64,000 nucleotides of DNA from Actinomycetota bacterium. Lineage in GTDB: Bacteria; Actinomycetota; Geothermincolia; Geothermincolales; RBG-13-55-18. The translations under genes and the position numbers were made by a program. Below are positions 36,294-45,377 of this stretch, one piece after another. A model generated the notes under the pieces. The model was not told the DNA's origin. It saw only the letters and a list, made by a program, of their open reading frames with translations, and ran no database searches. Location of the stretch: assembly GCA_028697145.1 (NCBI GenBank), contig JAQVFR010000002.1, positions 116,079-180,078 on the forward strand. The letters run 5' to 3'. How positions within the stretch are numbered: position 1 is the first letter of the stretch; each line of letters begins with the position of its first letter.

Positions 36294-37427
36294 GTGATCC
36301 CGAGAAAAGGCTTCCGGATAGCTGGATTCCGGGGGATCTCCGTTTATCTGCACTGGAGCTGGTTCATCGTCTTCTTCCTCCTCCTCTGGGTGGTCCTGCA
36401 GTTCTTTCAGATCAACACCTCCTCCGGGCCGGCGACCTATATCCCCATGGCGGTGGTCACCACCTTCCTGTTCTTTATCTCCGTGCTGGTGCACGAGCTC
36501 TCGCATTCGGTGGTCGCCAACCGCAACGGCATACCCATCAGCCGCATCACCCTCTTCGTCTTCGGTGGAGTCGCCCAGATGGACCGCGACGTCACCTCAC
36601 CCGGCGTGGAGTTCAAGATGGCGGCGGCGGGCCCGCTGTGCTCCTATGCTCTCTGCCTCGTGTTCGGGGGGGCCATGTACCTGTCCCACCTGCTGGGCGC
36701 CGGCACTGTCACCTACGGCTTCATGCTCCTCGCGCTGGTCAACTTCAGCCTGGGGACGTTCAACCTCATCCCGGGCTTCCCGCTGGACGGGGGGAGGATT
36801 CTCCGGTCTATCCTCTGGCACCACTGGGGCGACCTCGAGAGGAGCACCCGCGCCGCCAGCCGCATGGGCCAGGGGGTGGGGGGGCTGCTGGTCTTCAGCG
36901 GGGTGGTCATGCTCATCATCGACCTCTTCCAGCCCGAGTACGATTTCCTCTTCGCCAGCGTCTGGTTCATGCTCGTGGGGACATTCCTCATCCAGGCGGC
37001 TTACAGCAGCTACCGCCAGGTGAGGATCCGCGTCTCCCTGGCGGACACCAGGGTGCGGGAAGCGACGCGGCCGGGAGTCCCGGCCCTGGACTCCTCCACC
37101 ACGCTGGAGGAGGCATACAGGCTGCACCTGGTGAGGGCTCCGGGCAGCACGATCCCGGTGCTCAGGCAGGGAAGGCTGGCGGCGACGGTGACCCTGGCGG
37201 ACCTGAGGTCCGTGGACCCCTCGCTGTGGCCCGATACCCCCGTATCCCAGGTAGCAAAGCCCGTGAGCCGGGATGAGGCGGCCGCTCCGGACATGCCCCT
37301 CTTCGACGCCATGGTGCTCATGGAGCGTTCGGGAAGGGAATTCCTGTGGGTGGTGGATGACGGCCGCCTCATGGGAGTACTCCTGCGCGGCGACGCGCAG
37401 CGCTTCACTGAACAGCGGAAGAAATGA
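36294..37427 (+). CDS. Site-2 protease family (M50) membrane metalloprotease with C-terminal CBS domains
   Basis: A 377 aa intramembrane zinc protease. The active site HELSH is H67, E68, H71 in a membrane helix, and the second ligand motif NLIPGFPLDGG lies near residue 160. At least five hydrophobic helices precede a C-terminal pair of CBS-like repeats (about 250-375). CBS-bearing S2Ps may sense adenine nucleotides. The GTG start at 36294 has only a weak ribosome binding site and follows mtnP by 16 bases. Confidence 0.92.
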   Translation: MIPRKGFRIAGFRGISVYLHWSWFIVFFLLLWVVLQFFQINTSSGPATYIPMAVVTTFLFFISVLVHELSHSVVANRNGIPISRITLFVFGGVAQMDRDVTSPGVEFKMAAAGPLCSYALCLVFGGAMYLSHLLGAGTVTYGFMLLALVNFSLGTFNLIPGFPLDGGRILRSILWHHWGDLERSTRAASRMGQGVGGLLVFSGVVMLIIDLFQPEYDFLFASVWFMLVGTFLIQAAYSSYRQVRIRVSLADTRVREATRPGVPALDSSTTLEEAYRLHLVRAPGSTIPVLRQGRLAATVTLADLRSVDPSLWPDTPVSQVAKPVSRDEAAAPDMPLFDAMVLMERSGREFLWVVDDGRLMGVLLRGDAQRFTEQRKK

Positions 37428-37520
37428 ATTGGGCCCGTGCTTGGGATATAATATTGCGTGGCCTGTCGGGTCAGGGAGGGAAATCGACCGGTATCCGGAT
37501 GAGAGGAAGGAGCTTCCGCG

Positions 37521-38570
37521 ATGAAAACACGTATCACCGAAACCCTGGGTATAGAGCACCCCATCCTGCTGTCCGGCATGAGTTGGATCAGCACTTCCAA
37601 GATGGTGGCCGCGGTGTCGGAGGCGGGCGGGCTGGGCCTTCTGGCCACGGGCGTGCTCGACGCCGATGAGACCAGGGCCGCGGTAAAGGAGGTGCGCTCG
37701 CTGACGGAAAAGCCGTTCGGCGCCAACGTCTCTCTCCTCTTCCCCGGCGCGGCTCAGAACGCTGTGGTCCTGCTGGAGGAGAAGGTCCCGGTGATCAACT
37801 TCTCGCTGGGAAAGGGAGACTGGATAGTGCAGATGGCCCACGAGTACGGAGGCAAGGTGCTGGCCACGGTAACCAATCTCCGCCACGCCAAAAGGGCCCA
37901 GGATTACGGCTGCGACGGCGTGATCGCCACCGGAAACGAGGCGGCGGCGCACGGCGAGGAGGTCACCACGTTCTGCCTGGTACCGAGTCTCGCCTCCGGA
38001 CTGGACATCCCCGTCGTGGCAGCCGGCGGGGTGGGCGACGGCAGGGGATTGGCGGCGGCCCTGGCCCTCGGCGCCGACGGCGTGGCCATGGGCACGCGCC
38101 TCATGACCACGGTAGAGAGCCCGCTGCACCAGAACTACAAGCAGCTTTCCCTGGAGAAGGACGTTTACGACACGATCTTCTCCAGGAACTTCGACGGGCT
38201 GTGGTGCAGGGTCCTGGATACGCCGGCGGCGCGCAACGCCACCAAGCATGGCCTTACCCCCATCGATTATCTCAGGGCCATCCCCAACTCTCGCTCCATC
38301 GCCCAGATGCTCAAACTCCCCTATTACAAGCTCTTCGTGGGCGTGCTGGCCTCGGGGTGGGAGAACGCCCGCCAGCTGGCCTTCATGGCCAACGCTTTCA
38401 AACTGATCCGCATCGCGACCGAGAAGGGCGACATCGAGCGCGGCGTGCTTCCAGTAGGCCAGGTCACGGGCCTGCTGCATGACATCCCCACCGTGAAGGA
38501 GGTCATCGAGAGGACGGTCAAGGAGGCGGAAGGGGTGATGAAGTCTCTCGCGGAGAAGGCGGGGGCCTGA
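37521..38570 (+). CDS. Nitronate monooxygenase / FabK-like FMN enzyme
   Basis: A 349 aa TIM-barrel flavoprotein of the 2-nitropropane dioxygenase family. It shows HPILLSGMSWIS at the N-terminus, GGLGLLATG, VVAAGGVGDGRGLAAALALGADGV and MGTRLMTT, the FMN-binding stretches. Family members oxidise nitronates or act as enoyl-ACP reductases. AGGAAGGAG precedes the ATG; TATAAT at 37447-37452 may be its promoter. A strong terminator follows. Confidence 0.9.
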   Translation: MKTRITETLGIEHPILLSGMSWISTSKMVAAVSEAGGLGLLATGVLDADETRAAVKEVRSLTEKPFGANVSLLFPGAAQNAVVLLEEKVPVINFSLGKGDWIVQMAHEYGGKVLATVTNLRHAKRAQDYGCDGVIATGNEAAAHGEEVTTFCLVPSLASGLDIPVVAAGGVGDGRGLAAALALGADGVAMGTRLMTTVESPLHQNYKQLSLEKDVYDTIFSRNFDGLWCRVLDTPAARNATKHGLTPIDYLRAIPNSRSIAQMLKLPYYKLFVGVLASGWENARQLAFMANAFKLIRIATEKGDIERGVLPVGQVTGLLHDIPTVKEVIERTVKEAEGVMKSLAEKAGA

Positions 38571-38593
38571 AGCGGTAAACACATATCGGCGCA

Positions 38594-38625
38594 AACGGCC
38601 TCACCTCGGGTGGGGCCGTTTTTTT
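38594..38625 (+). terminator. Intrinsic terminator after the FMN enzyme gene
   Basis: A 12-bp stem (38594-38605 with 38609-38620, one T-G pair) with a TCG loop runs into a seven-T tract. Confidence 0.93.
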
Positions 38626-38633
38626 CGCGCCTC

Positions 38634-38662
38634 TTGTATATAAGTTAGTTATGTTATATAAT
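38634..38662 (+). promoter_or_regulatory. Promoter giving a leaderless ThiF-family transcript
   Basis: TTGTAT (38634-38639), a 17-base spacer and a perfect TATAAT (38657-38662). The ATG at 38669 begins 6 bases after the -10 box, where transcription should start, and there is no Shine-Dalgarno. Confidence 0.75.
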
Positions 38663-38668
38663 TCTTCC

Positions 38669-39508
38669 ATGCGTGATGACGATCTTGCAGCCGCGGTCCT
38701 GGCGGCATCGGCTCCGGAATCCGGAGGTATGCCGCCGCTGATCGGCCTGTCCGCGGTCCGCCGCCTGGCCGTCGAATGGGGAGTGCCACCCTTGCAGGTC
38801 GAGCGGACGGCCCTGGAGAACGGCGTCGTCCCCGTGCGGTACCAGCTCAACCTGGGCACCATAGGGATCGCGGGCCAGCTCGAGCTGCTTCTCTCGACCG
38901 TCGGGGTATGCGGGCTCGGCGGGCTGGGAGGCGGCGTGGTGGAGTCGCTGGCCCGTTTCGGGGTGGGGCGTCTCATCCTGGTCGACGGCGACGTGTTCGA
39001 GGAGAACAACCTCAACCGGCAATTGTTCTGCACCGAAACCAGCCCGGGCCGCCCCAAGGTCGACGAGGCGTCGGAGAGGGTGGCCGCCGTGAACTCCTCC
39101 ATCGAGGTGGCCTCCCATCACCGCTTTATCGGCCCCGACGACGTAACCGAGGTATTCCGCGGCGCCGACGTGGTCATCGACGCCCTGGACAGCGTGCCCG
39201 CTCGCCTGGCCCTGGAGGACGGCTGCGCGCGTCTCGGGATACCTCTCGTGCACGGCGCCATCGCCGGAAACTCGGGGCAGGTGATGACGATCTTCCCGGG
39301 CGATCCCGGACTGAAGGCGATCTATTCCGGCGGCGAGGAGCATGGGGTGGAGGCCTTGGAGGGCAACCCGCCCACCACGCCGGCACTTGTCGCCTCCATT
39401 CAGGCCCAGGAGGCGGTGAAGGTCATCTGCGGCGGAGAAGTCCTGCGCCACGGCTTCCTCCTCCTGGACACCGCCGCCAACCTCTATCAGTTCGTCCCCT
39501 TGAGGTAA
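38669..39508 (+). CDS. ThiF/MoeB/HesA-family adenylyltransferase
   Basis: A 279 aa E1-like enzyme that adenylates the C-terminus of a small ubiquitin-like sulfur carrier. The nucleotide-binding GVCGLGGLGGGVVE, the NNLNRQLF arginine finger and the DALDSVPARL motif are present; the zinc-binding CxxC pairs of MoeB are not seen, which is closer to HesA- or TcdA-like members. A MoaD-like protein with a GG end is encoded at 45.1 kb and could be its partner (inference). The gene has its own promoter between two transcription units. Confidence 0.9.
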   Translation: MRDDDLAAAVLAASAPESGGMPPLIGLSAVRRLAVEWGVPPLQVERTALENGVVPVRYQLNLGTIGIAGQLELLLSTVGVCGLGGLGGGVVESLARFGVGRLILVDGDVFEENNLNRQLFCTETSPGRPKVDEASERVAAVNSSIEVASHHRFIGPDDVTEVFRGADVVIDALDSVPARLALEDGCARLGIPLVHGAIAGNSGQVMTIFPGDPGLKAIYSGGEEHGVEALEGNPPTTPALVASIQAQEAVKVICGGEVLRHGFLLLDTAANLYQFVPLR

Positions 39509-39629
39509 GGCCAGGCGCGCGGAAAGACACGGGCAAATCCCGGCGGGCGCCATCCCCGGCGCTGCCGACGCACACGACCCGAGGGTCCATCGCGGGCGCG
39601 GCTCTTACTCCCGGCGGAAAGGATGTGAC

Positions 39630-40292
39630 ATGTTCAGGTTTTCTTCCCGGTCCCCGCGGTTCTATACGATCGTCTCCATCGCGGCGGCCGTGCTCGCCGC
39701 CGCATGTCTCCTCGTCTACCTGCAGGGCTTGCGCTCTCGTATGGCCGAGAGCGGGCGGCTGGTGCAACTAGTGGTGGCTGCGAGGGACATGGGCGCGGGA
39801 GAGGTGCTCGACGCCTCTTCCCTGGACGTCGTGGACTTCCCCGACGTATACCTGCTTCCCGGCACCTTCACCGATATCCTCGACGCTACCGGCGCCACGC
39901 TGCGTTCCGGAGTCCGCGCGGGCGAGCCCTTGCTGGAGAGCGCCCTGCTTCCGGCGGAAGGTGGCGGTCTGGCCCAGGAATCCCTGGACAGGGGCTTCCG
40001 CGCCTATCCGCTGCCTTCCTCCTCCGTCTCCTTCCCGGCCGCGGAACTGCACGCGGGCAGCCGCGTCGATATCATTGCCGTCCCGGGAGACGGAGCCGTT
40101 CCGCTGCTGGAGAACATAGAGGTCCTCTGCGTACACGGCATCCCCTCCTCCGGCGGGGACCCCTCCGCCACGGCTCCCGCATGCGAAAGCGCATGTATCC
40201 TTCTGCAGGTTACCAGCGAAGAGGCATGCAGGCTGGCCTCGGCCCAGGAGAGCGGAAAGGTCGAGGTGCTGCTCCGCTCCGCCGGGACGTAG
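39630..40292 (+). CDS. CpaB/RcpC-like SAF-domain protein
   Basis: A 220 aa protein with one N-terminal membrane helix (about residues 11-31) followed by a SAF domain (VVAARDMGAGEVLDASSLDVVDFP) and a periplasmic-type C-terminal RcpC part with VDIIAVPG. CpaB/RcpC proteins are accessory parts of Flp/Tad pili. No other tad gene is present here. GGAAAGGA lies upstream of the ATG. Confidence 0.83.
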   Translation: MFRFSSRSPRFYTIVSIAAAVLAAACLLVYLQGLRSRMAESGRLVQLVVAARDMGAGEVLDASSLDVVDFPDVYLLPGTFTDILDATGATLRSGVRAGEPLLESALLPAEGGGLAQESLDRGFRAYPLPSSSVSFPAAELHAGSRVDIIAVPGDGAVPLLENIEVLCVHGIPSSGGDPSATAPACESACILLQVTSEEACRLASAQESGKVEVLLRSAGT

Positions 40293-40369
40293 CGCAGATT
40301 CAACCTCGCGCGTGAGTGCGCCGATAAATCAAACGCATGATTGCATGATCTATGACGGGAGTGAGCGCC

Positions 40370-41839
40370 ATGGGCGAACGGGGGCACGTGCTCCTGGCCG
40401 ACGACAACAGGCTGGTCGTAAAAGTCACCAGCTCCATCCTCGAAAAGGCCGGCTACAAGGTGGACGTGGCCTGGGACGGGATAGAGGCCGCCATCAAGGC
40501 CTTCTCTCTACTCCCTGACCTCATGATCCTGGACGTCGAGATGCCCAAGATAAAAGGCTACCAGGTCTGCCGCCTTCTCAAGGAGGACCAGCTCACATCC
40601 TGGATGCCGGTGATCATGCTCACCGGCAGGGAACACCAGAGCGACATGTTCTGGGGGCTGAAGACAGGGGCTGACGCCTACATCACCAAGGGCTTCAAGC
40701 CGGAACACCTGCTGGACAAAGTGAACGAGCTCCTCTCAAGGGCGGGTGAATACGAGGAAGCCCGGGAGATGTCCCGCAAGAGAAAGAAGAACGTCACCGA
40801 GGACTACGTCATAGACAAGATCACCGACCTCCTTGACCGCAAACTGTACGAAACCACCATCCTCAACGACATAGCCTCCCTCTCGGGCTCGCTGCAGGAC
40901 TTCTCCGAGACCGTCAACTCGGTCTTCGAGATCCTCGAAAACCTTTTCAGCTACAGCGCCGGCAGCCTCCTCTTCCTGGCTGAGCAGGAGCTGTACATCT
41001 ATGTCAACCGGCCCTTGACCACCGACGCGCTGGAGGACATGGCGCAGGAAACGGTAAAAGCGGCGACCGGCTATGCCTGGAAGGCCAATGATCCCTCGCT
41101 CATCGAGAAGGTGGTCATAGGGGAGGAGAAGATCACCGAGGCTCCCGGGGAAAAGCAGCCCGCGCCCGCATACGCCCACATACCCCTCACCGCCCACAAG
41201 ACGGTTATCGGGGTGCTGGTGGTAGCGGGACCCTCGACCCCGGCCTTTCGCCGGGACGCCCCCACCATCCTCAACATGGTCAGCAACGAGCTCACCATGA
41301 TCCTGGATAACGCGCGGCTCTACGAGGGCGCGAAGCGCATGGCCATCACCGACGGCCTGACCAAGATATACAACCACCGTTTCTTCCAGGAGCTTTTCGA
41401 GAAAGAGTTCAAGCGCGCCAGCCGCTACGGCACCTCCTTCTCCCTGATCATGCTGGACATCGATTACTTCAAGCGCCTGAACGACACCTACGGCCACCTC
41501 TTCGGGGACGAGATATTGAAGGAGATGGCCAACCTGGTGAAGGGCTGCCTGAGGACCATGGACATCCTGGCCCGTTACGGCGGCGAGGAGTTCGCCATCC
41601 TCCTCCCGGAGACCGACCTGGAGGATGCCGTGTTCACCGCCGACCGCATCCGCATGGCGGTGGAGAACCACGATTTCCCCCACTCCCGGGGCAAGCCGGT
41701 CAAGGTAACGGTCAGCCAGGGAGTGACGTCCTTCCCGTCACCCGGCATCCAGAAGCGTTCCGACATCGTGGCCAAGGCGGACGCGGCCCTCTACGAAGCC
41801 AAGGAAGCCGGCCGTAACCGCGTGCGGCAGAGGGTTTAG
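40370..41839 (+). CDS. Response regulator with GAF and GGDEF (diguanylate cyclase)
   Basis: A 489 aa c-di-GMP synthase. The receiver domain has LADDN and phospho-acceptor D55 (ILDVEMP), a central GAF-like region spans about 150-320, and the GGDEF domain carries YGGEEFAILLPETD with the product-inhibition I-site R-T-M-D five residues before it. It is therefore predicted active and feedback-inhibited. The start at 40370 has GGGAG 8 bases upstream. No kinase is adjacent. Confidence 0.94.
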   Translation: MGERGHVLLADDNRLVVKVTSSILEKAGYKVDVAWDGIEAAIKAFSLLPDLMILDVEMPKIKGYQVCRLLKEDQLTSWMPVIMLTGREHQSDMFWGLKTGADAYITKGFKPEHLLDKVNELLSRAGEYEEAREMSRKRKKNVTEDYVIDKITDLLDRKLYETTILNDIASLSGSLQDFSETVNSVFEILENLFSYSAGSLLFLAEQELYIYVNRPLTTDALEDMAQETVKAATGYAWKANDPSLIEKVVIGEEKITEAPGEKQPAPAYAHIPLTAHKTVIGVLVVAGPSTPAFRRDAPTILNMVSNELTMILDNARLYEGAKRMAITDGLTKIYNHRFFQELFEKEFKRASRYGTSFSLIMLDIDYFKRLNDTYGHLFGDEILKEMANLVKGCLRTMDILARYGGEEFAILLPETDLEDAVFTADRIRMAVENHDFPHSRGKPVKVTVSQGVTSFPSPGIQKRSDIVAKADAALYEAKEAGRNRVRQRV

Positions 41840-41861
41840 CCCGCCGCACGGGGGGCGCGGG

Positions 41862-43265
41862 TCATTCGTTACGCAACAACCTCCACAGGTTCAAGGCGCT
41901 GTCCACGGCCATCTCCGTGCCAACGCCCCGACCGCCCGCGTCGGCTCCCACCAGGTACAATCCCCGCACGGGGGTGGCGCTGGAGGGGCGCTTGTTGCCC
42001 ACCTGGTGGCGGTTTTGCGCCACCCCTATGACCTCACCCGTCAACCTGCCGGAGATCTCCGCGATATAGCGGGTATCGGTGCGTATCTTCCAGATCACGT
42101 GGTCTTCGATGCCCGGATACAGGTCCTGCATGGTGTTCTCTATGCGGTCGAGCATCTCGTTGCAGACCGCCTTGGCCTGCTCGGGCTCCTCCAGGCCCGG
42201 AGGCGCCAGAGAGCCTGCCAGCACCAGCTGGCACCCGGGAGGCGCCAGGGAGGGGTCCGCGATGGAGGGCACGGGCACGAAGATGGCGGCCTGCCTTTCC
42301 ACCAGCTCCGGATCGCGGAAATCGGGGAAATAGCACGCCAGGGGGGCTTTGACGATCTCGGCATCCAGGGCGTACTTCACGCTGACCGCCCCGAAGGAGA
42401 GGCGCAGGCTGTCCACCATGGAGAGGTAATCGTCGGGGAAATTGTGCCGCCCGGCAAGGGCGACGGTCTCCTTGACGCCGTTGTTGCTGATGACGATGTC
42501 GGCGGGGATGAAGCCGTCCGCATCGACTCCCCTCACCTCACCGCCCTCGACCACGATCCGCTCCACCGGGGTGGAGTAACGCAGCTCTCCCCCCAGGGAC
42601 TGCATCGCATCCAGGTAGGCCATGGGAACGGCCCGCATGCCCCCGACGGGATAGCACAGGTTCTTCTGCTTGCTCTGGGTGGAAAAACAAAGTATGAACT
42701 CACCCGTGGAGGCGGCCCGGCGGGAGATGCACATATACATGCCGGTAAAGCCGTCCAGCAACCGGTTGATCTGCTCGTCGTCGACGAAACGCGCGATGTA
42801 GTCGGAGAAGGACACCTCGTCCAGCGCCTCCAGCTCTTCCGGCGTGCGCTCGCGCGCCAGGTCCTTGAACAGAGTCTTGGCCCCCTCACGGTTCTCGTGC
42901 GACACACCGATCTCCTCGAAAAGGTTCTGCAGGGACTCATCTTCATCCATATTCTGGGATATTACCGCGGTATGCCCGCCCGTGGTGAACTCCATCGCGG
43001 TGTCCAGGGTGACGAACTCGATCTCCGTCCCCACGATGCTCGCGACCTCACCCATGGGCCCCTTGTTCCCCCTGGCCAGCCAGTGGACGCCGGTGTCGTA
43101 AATGAATCCGTCCCTCTCGAAGCTCGCCGCCTTCCCCCCCGGGTAGCTGTTCCTCTCCAGGACGGTCACATCCGCGCCTTCCCTGGCCAGGAGGGCCGCC
43201 ACACTCGAGCCCCCCATTCCCGTACCGATTACCACTACCTTTTTGCCCTTCAGTGTTTCCGCCAC
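41862..43265 (-). CDS. CrtI/phytoene desaturase-like FAD oxidoreductase
   Basis: A 467 aa flavoprotein with the N-terminal dinucleotide fold VVIGTGMGGSSVAALLA and ERNSYPGGKAASF, and a C-terminal LYLVGADAGGRGVGTEMAVDS. This superfamily includes phytoene desaturases, carotenoid isomerases and uncharacterised isoprenoid oxidoreductases. No crt genes are adjacent, so the substrate is unknown. I start it at the GTG at 43265, which has AGGAGG 7 bases upstream. Its 5' flank contains the structured RNA described separately. Confidence 0.88.
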   Translation of the reverse strand: MAETLKGKKVVVIGTGMGGSSVAALLAREGADVTVLERNSYPGGKAASFERDGFIYDTGVHWLARGNKGPMGEVASIVGTEIEFVTLDTAMEFTTGGHTAVISQNMDEDESLQNLFEEIGVSHENREGAKTLFKDLARERTPEELEALDEVSFSDYIARFVDDEQINRLLDGFTGMYMCISRRAASTGEFILCFSTQSKQKNLCYPVGGMRAVPMAYLDAMQSLGGELRYSTPVERIVVEGGEVRGVDADGFIPADIVISNNGVKETVALAGRHNFPDDYLSMVDSLRLSFGAVSVKYALDAEIVKAPLACYFPDFRDPELVERQAAIFVPVPSIADPSLAPPGCQLVLAGSLAPPGLEEPEQAKAVCNEMLDRIENTMQDLYPGIEDHVIWKIRTDTRYIAEISGRLTGEVIGVAQNRHQVGNKRPSSATPVRGLYLVGADAGGRGVGTEMAVDSALNLWRLLRNE

Positions 43266-43371
43266 CTTCACACCTCCTGACGACCAGTCCAGCCGTAAAC
43301 TCTTCCCGTGCGCAAGGATAAGTTAACCTTTCAACTCTGCCGTATACAAGTCTGAGTCGCTTGACGGGATC

Positions 43372-43520
43372 AAAAAAAGTAGAAACCCAAGATACCTTTG
43401 GGGCCGCCGAACCATAGGCTCGACGTTTTCTACTCGGCATCCTGGGTTCCTACCTACGTTCCGGACGCGCAAGCCTGAAAAGCGCTTCAGTTCAGGATTT
43501 CCCCCGAGTTCAGCCGGAAC
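43372..43520 (-). ncRNA. Structured RNA of unknown family with own promoter and terminator
   Basis: About 149 nt on the minus strand. Domain 1 is closed by a perfect 8-bp helix (43514-43521 with 43457-43464) and contains a CCTGAA/TTCAGG hairpin. Domain 2 is an 18-bp helix (43436-43453 with 43379-43396) enclosing a 9-bp hairpin (43417-43425 with 43405-43413, loop TAT). The helix pairs include five G-U wobbles when read as minus-strand RNA; the plus strand would have C-A mismatches there, so the minus strand is the functional one. Seven T follow (43378-43372). It may be a free small RNA or the attenuated leader of the CrtI-like gene, whose start is 107 bases downstream. I do not recognise a known family. 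Confidence 0.7.
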
Positions 43521-43526
43521 GGTTCA

Positions 43527-43554
43527 ATAATATCATTCTCTTTTCGAGTGTCAA
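43527..43554 (-). promoter_or_regulatory. Consensus promoter of the structured RNA
   Basis: On the minus strand a perfect TTGACA (43554-43549), a 16-base spacer and TATTAT (43532-43527). Transcription should begin near 43520, exactly at the first paired base of the RNA. Confidence 0.8.
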
Positions 43555-43733
43555 TAGGGTGGGGGGTAATTTCTCCGAAAATCCTCTCCATATCCCAGAT
43601 CTTTCCATATTAGCGCGCCTGGAGCGGCGGCGTGACCGCTGGCGTCGGGGGGCGTAGCCACCGGGGTGGGTGGGCGCGTTTCTCCTTCTGTTATTATGTA
43701 TAGATGGAGCGGCGGGAATCATAGGAGGTACGG

Positions 43734-44651
43734 ATGGTCGACTGGAACGTCAAGGGGTGCCTGATCCCGTTGGTGACACCCTTCGATGACCGGGGTGGGC
43801 TCGACGAGCCGGCCTTGAGGAACCTCGTGAACTACCTCATCGAGGAACAGGCGGCGGACGCGATAGTCCCCTGCGGCACCACGGGTGAATCGCCCACCCT
43901 CAGCCACGGGGAACACATGACGGTCATCGAGGTGGTGCAGGAGGAGACCGCGGGCCGCGTGCCGGTGATCGCCGGCACGGGGAGCAACAGCACCGCAGAA
44001 GCGATAAAGATGACCGTGGCGGCCGAGAAGCTGGGCGTGGACGGGAGCCTGCAGGTATGCCCCTACTACAACCGGCCGAGCCAGCAGGGCATCTACGAAC
44101 ATTACCGGGCCATCGCGGAGAGCACCTCGCTGCCGCTCATCCTCTACAACATCCCGTTCCGGACCGGAAGGAACATAGAGGTGGAGACCATGCTGCGCCT
44201 CTCCGAGATCGAGAGCATCGTGGGCGTCAAGGAGGCCTCGGGGGACATCCTCCAGGCATGCTCGATCATCGAGGAGATGCGTAAGGCGGGGAGGGACTTC
44301 TTCGTCTATTCCGGCGAGGACCCCGTGACCTTCCTGATGCTCTGCCTGGGGGGACAGGGGTGCATAGCCGCCGTCGGCCACGTGCTGGGGGCGGAGTTCA
44401 GCCGCATGTGCCGGCTGGTGTGGGAGGGCAGGATCGAGGAGGCGCGCGAGCTGCACTTCCGCGTGCTCCCCCTGGTGCGCGCCCTCTTCTGCGAGCCCAA
44501 CCCTACCGCGATCAAGCAGGCCCTCGACTGGATGGGCGTGGCGGTGGGAGGCACGCGCCTTCCCCTGTCAGCCATGACCGAGGGAGGAAAGGAAATCCTG
44601 CGCGCGGCCATGCTGGATCTGGGGAAGGTATCACCGCAAGACTGCCGTTGA
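43734..44651 (+). CDS. dapA: Dihydrodipicolinate synthase (DapA family)
   Basis: A 305 aa class I aldolase that condenses pyruvate with aspartate semialdehyde in lysine and cell-wall synthesis. CGTTGESPTLS, the catalytic tyrosine in CPYYNRPSQQG and the Schiff-base lysine in GVKEASGD are intact. AGGAGGTACGG precedes the ATG. lysA lies elsewhere (10.9 kb). Related aldolases of the same family cannot be fully excluded, but the motifs fit DapA well. Confidence 0.94.
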   Translation: MVDWNVKGCLIPLVTPFDDRGGLDEPALRNLVNYLIEEQAADAIVPCGTTGESPTLSHGEHMTVIEVVQEETAGRVPVIAGTGSNSTAEAIKMTVAAEKLGVDGSLQVCPYYNRPSQQGIYEHYRAIAESTSLPLILYNIPFRTGRNIEVETMLRLSEIESIVGVKEASGDILQACSIIEEMRKAGRDFFVYSGEDPVTFLMLCLGGQGCIAAVGHVLGAEFSRMCRLVWEGRIEEARELHFRVLPLVRALFCEPNPTAIKQALDWMGVAVGGTRLPLSAMTEGGKEILRAAMLDLGKVSPQDCR

Positions 44652-44766
44652 GATGCCCGCGCACCGCGCACGCAAGCAACGTGAACATAAGGGCGCGTCG
44701 TGTACGTTGAGCGCGGGACGAGAGCAGCCCGGAGATCCCGGGTGCGTTTGAAGGGAGGCGGGAAAG

Positions 44767-45036
44767 ATGTGCCGGGAGGGTATAGACCTGGTCACCTTGA
44801 AGGTGGCCCTCAAGCACAGCACGGACCGATTGGAGCAGGAGGTTGACCACCTGCGCCAGTGGTCCGCCCTGGCGTCCAACGTCAACCTCGGGGACGTGTC
44901 CGCGCGGCTGCGCGAAGCCCTGGACATGGTAGCGGGGGGCGAGGAGCTCGTCACGGCGTGCGTGCGGGCCCTGGCCGAACTCCAGGTCCAGGGACCTTCA
45001 TCCACGGGGAGCGGCGTTACCATCACTCCCGTTTAG
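44767..45036 (+). CDS. Small helical protein of unknown function
   Basis: An 89 aa acidic, mostly helical protein (LKHSTDRLEQEVDHLRQW; ARLREALDMVAGGEELV) with an unstructured GSS-rich end. GGGAGGCGGG precedes the ATG at a good distance. It lies 115 bases after dapA and is convergent with the MoaD-like gene. No family recognised. Confidence 0.6.
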   Translation: MCREGIDLVTLKVALKHSTDRLEQEVDHLRQWSALASNVNLGDVSARLREALDMVAGGEELVTACVRALAELQVQGPSSTGSGVTITPV

Positions 45037-45062
45037 GGGTCCCCGCGCAGGATGAGAACTCG

Positions 45063-45311
45063 TCAGCCGCCCGCGACCGGCGGAAAAAGCGATACCTCGT
45101 CCCCGGGCGCGAGCTTCGTCCTCTTCCCCTTCAGGTAGTTGATGTTCTGCCCGTTCACCAGCACGATGCAGTTCCTTGTATATCTCTTGATGTCCCCACC
45201 GTATTTCTTCTCCACTTCCCTGATCACCGCCCCCACGGTGGGAGCGGAGCTCTCGTATTCCCGCTCCCCCGTGACCTTTCGCAACATAGTGAAGAACTTC
45301 ACGGTGGCCAT
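45063..45311 (-). CDS. moaD: MoaD/ThiS-like sulfur carrier protein
   Basis: An 82 aa beta-grasp protein ending in the diagnostic FPPVAGG, whose terminal GG is adenylated and thiocarboxylated to deliver sulfur to molybdopterin or tungstopterin. NCIVLVNGQNINYLKG and DEVSLFPP fit MoaD. It lies 66 bases downstream of the aldehyde ferredoxin oxidoreductase gene on the same strand, a frequent pairing that links it to the pterin cofactor of that enzyme. Confidence 0.93.
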   Translation of the reverse strand: MATVKFFTMLRKVTGEREYESSAPTVGAVIREVEKKYGGDIKRYTRNCIVLVNGQNINYLKGKRTKLAPGDEVSLFPPVAGG

Positions 45312-45377
45312 CGTCGTTCCCTCCAGGTTCTCCGGTTACGCTGGCCTGGCGCGCGCGCCCCTTTGATGCTCTCCCGT

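Noticed and set aside
36597..38594. 665-codon minus-strand frame across the S2P protease and FMN enzyme genes
   Set aside because: It is antisense to two well-conserved genes and shows His/Arg/Gly-rich composition without motifs.
43372..43520. Cyclic-di-GMP-I or other common riboswitch
   Set aside because: The conserved core sequences and helix order I know are absent, although the minus-strand GUAGGUAG segment first suggested one.
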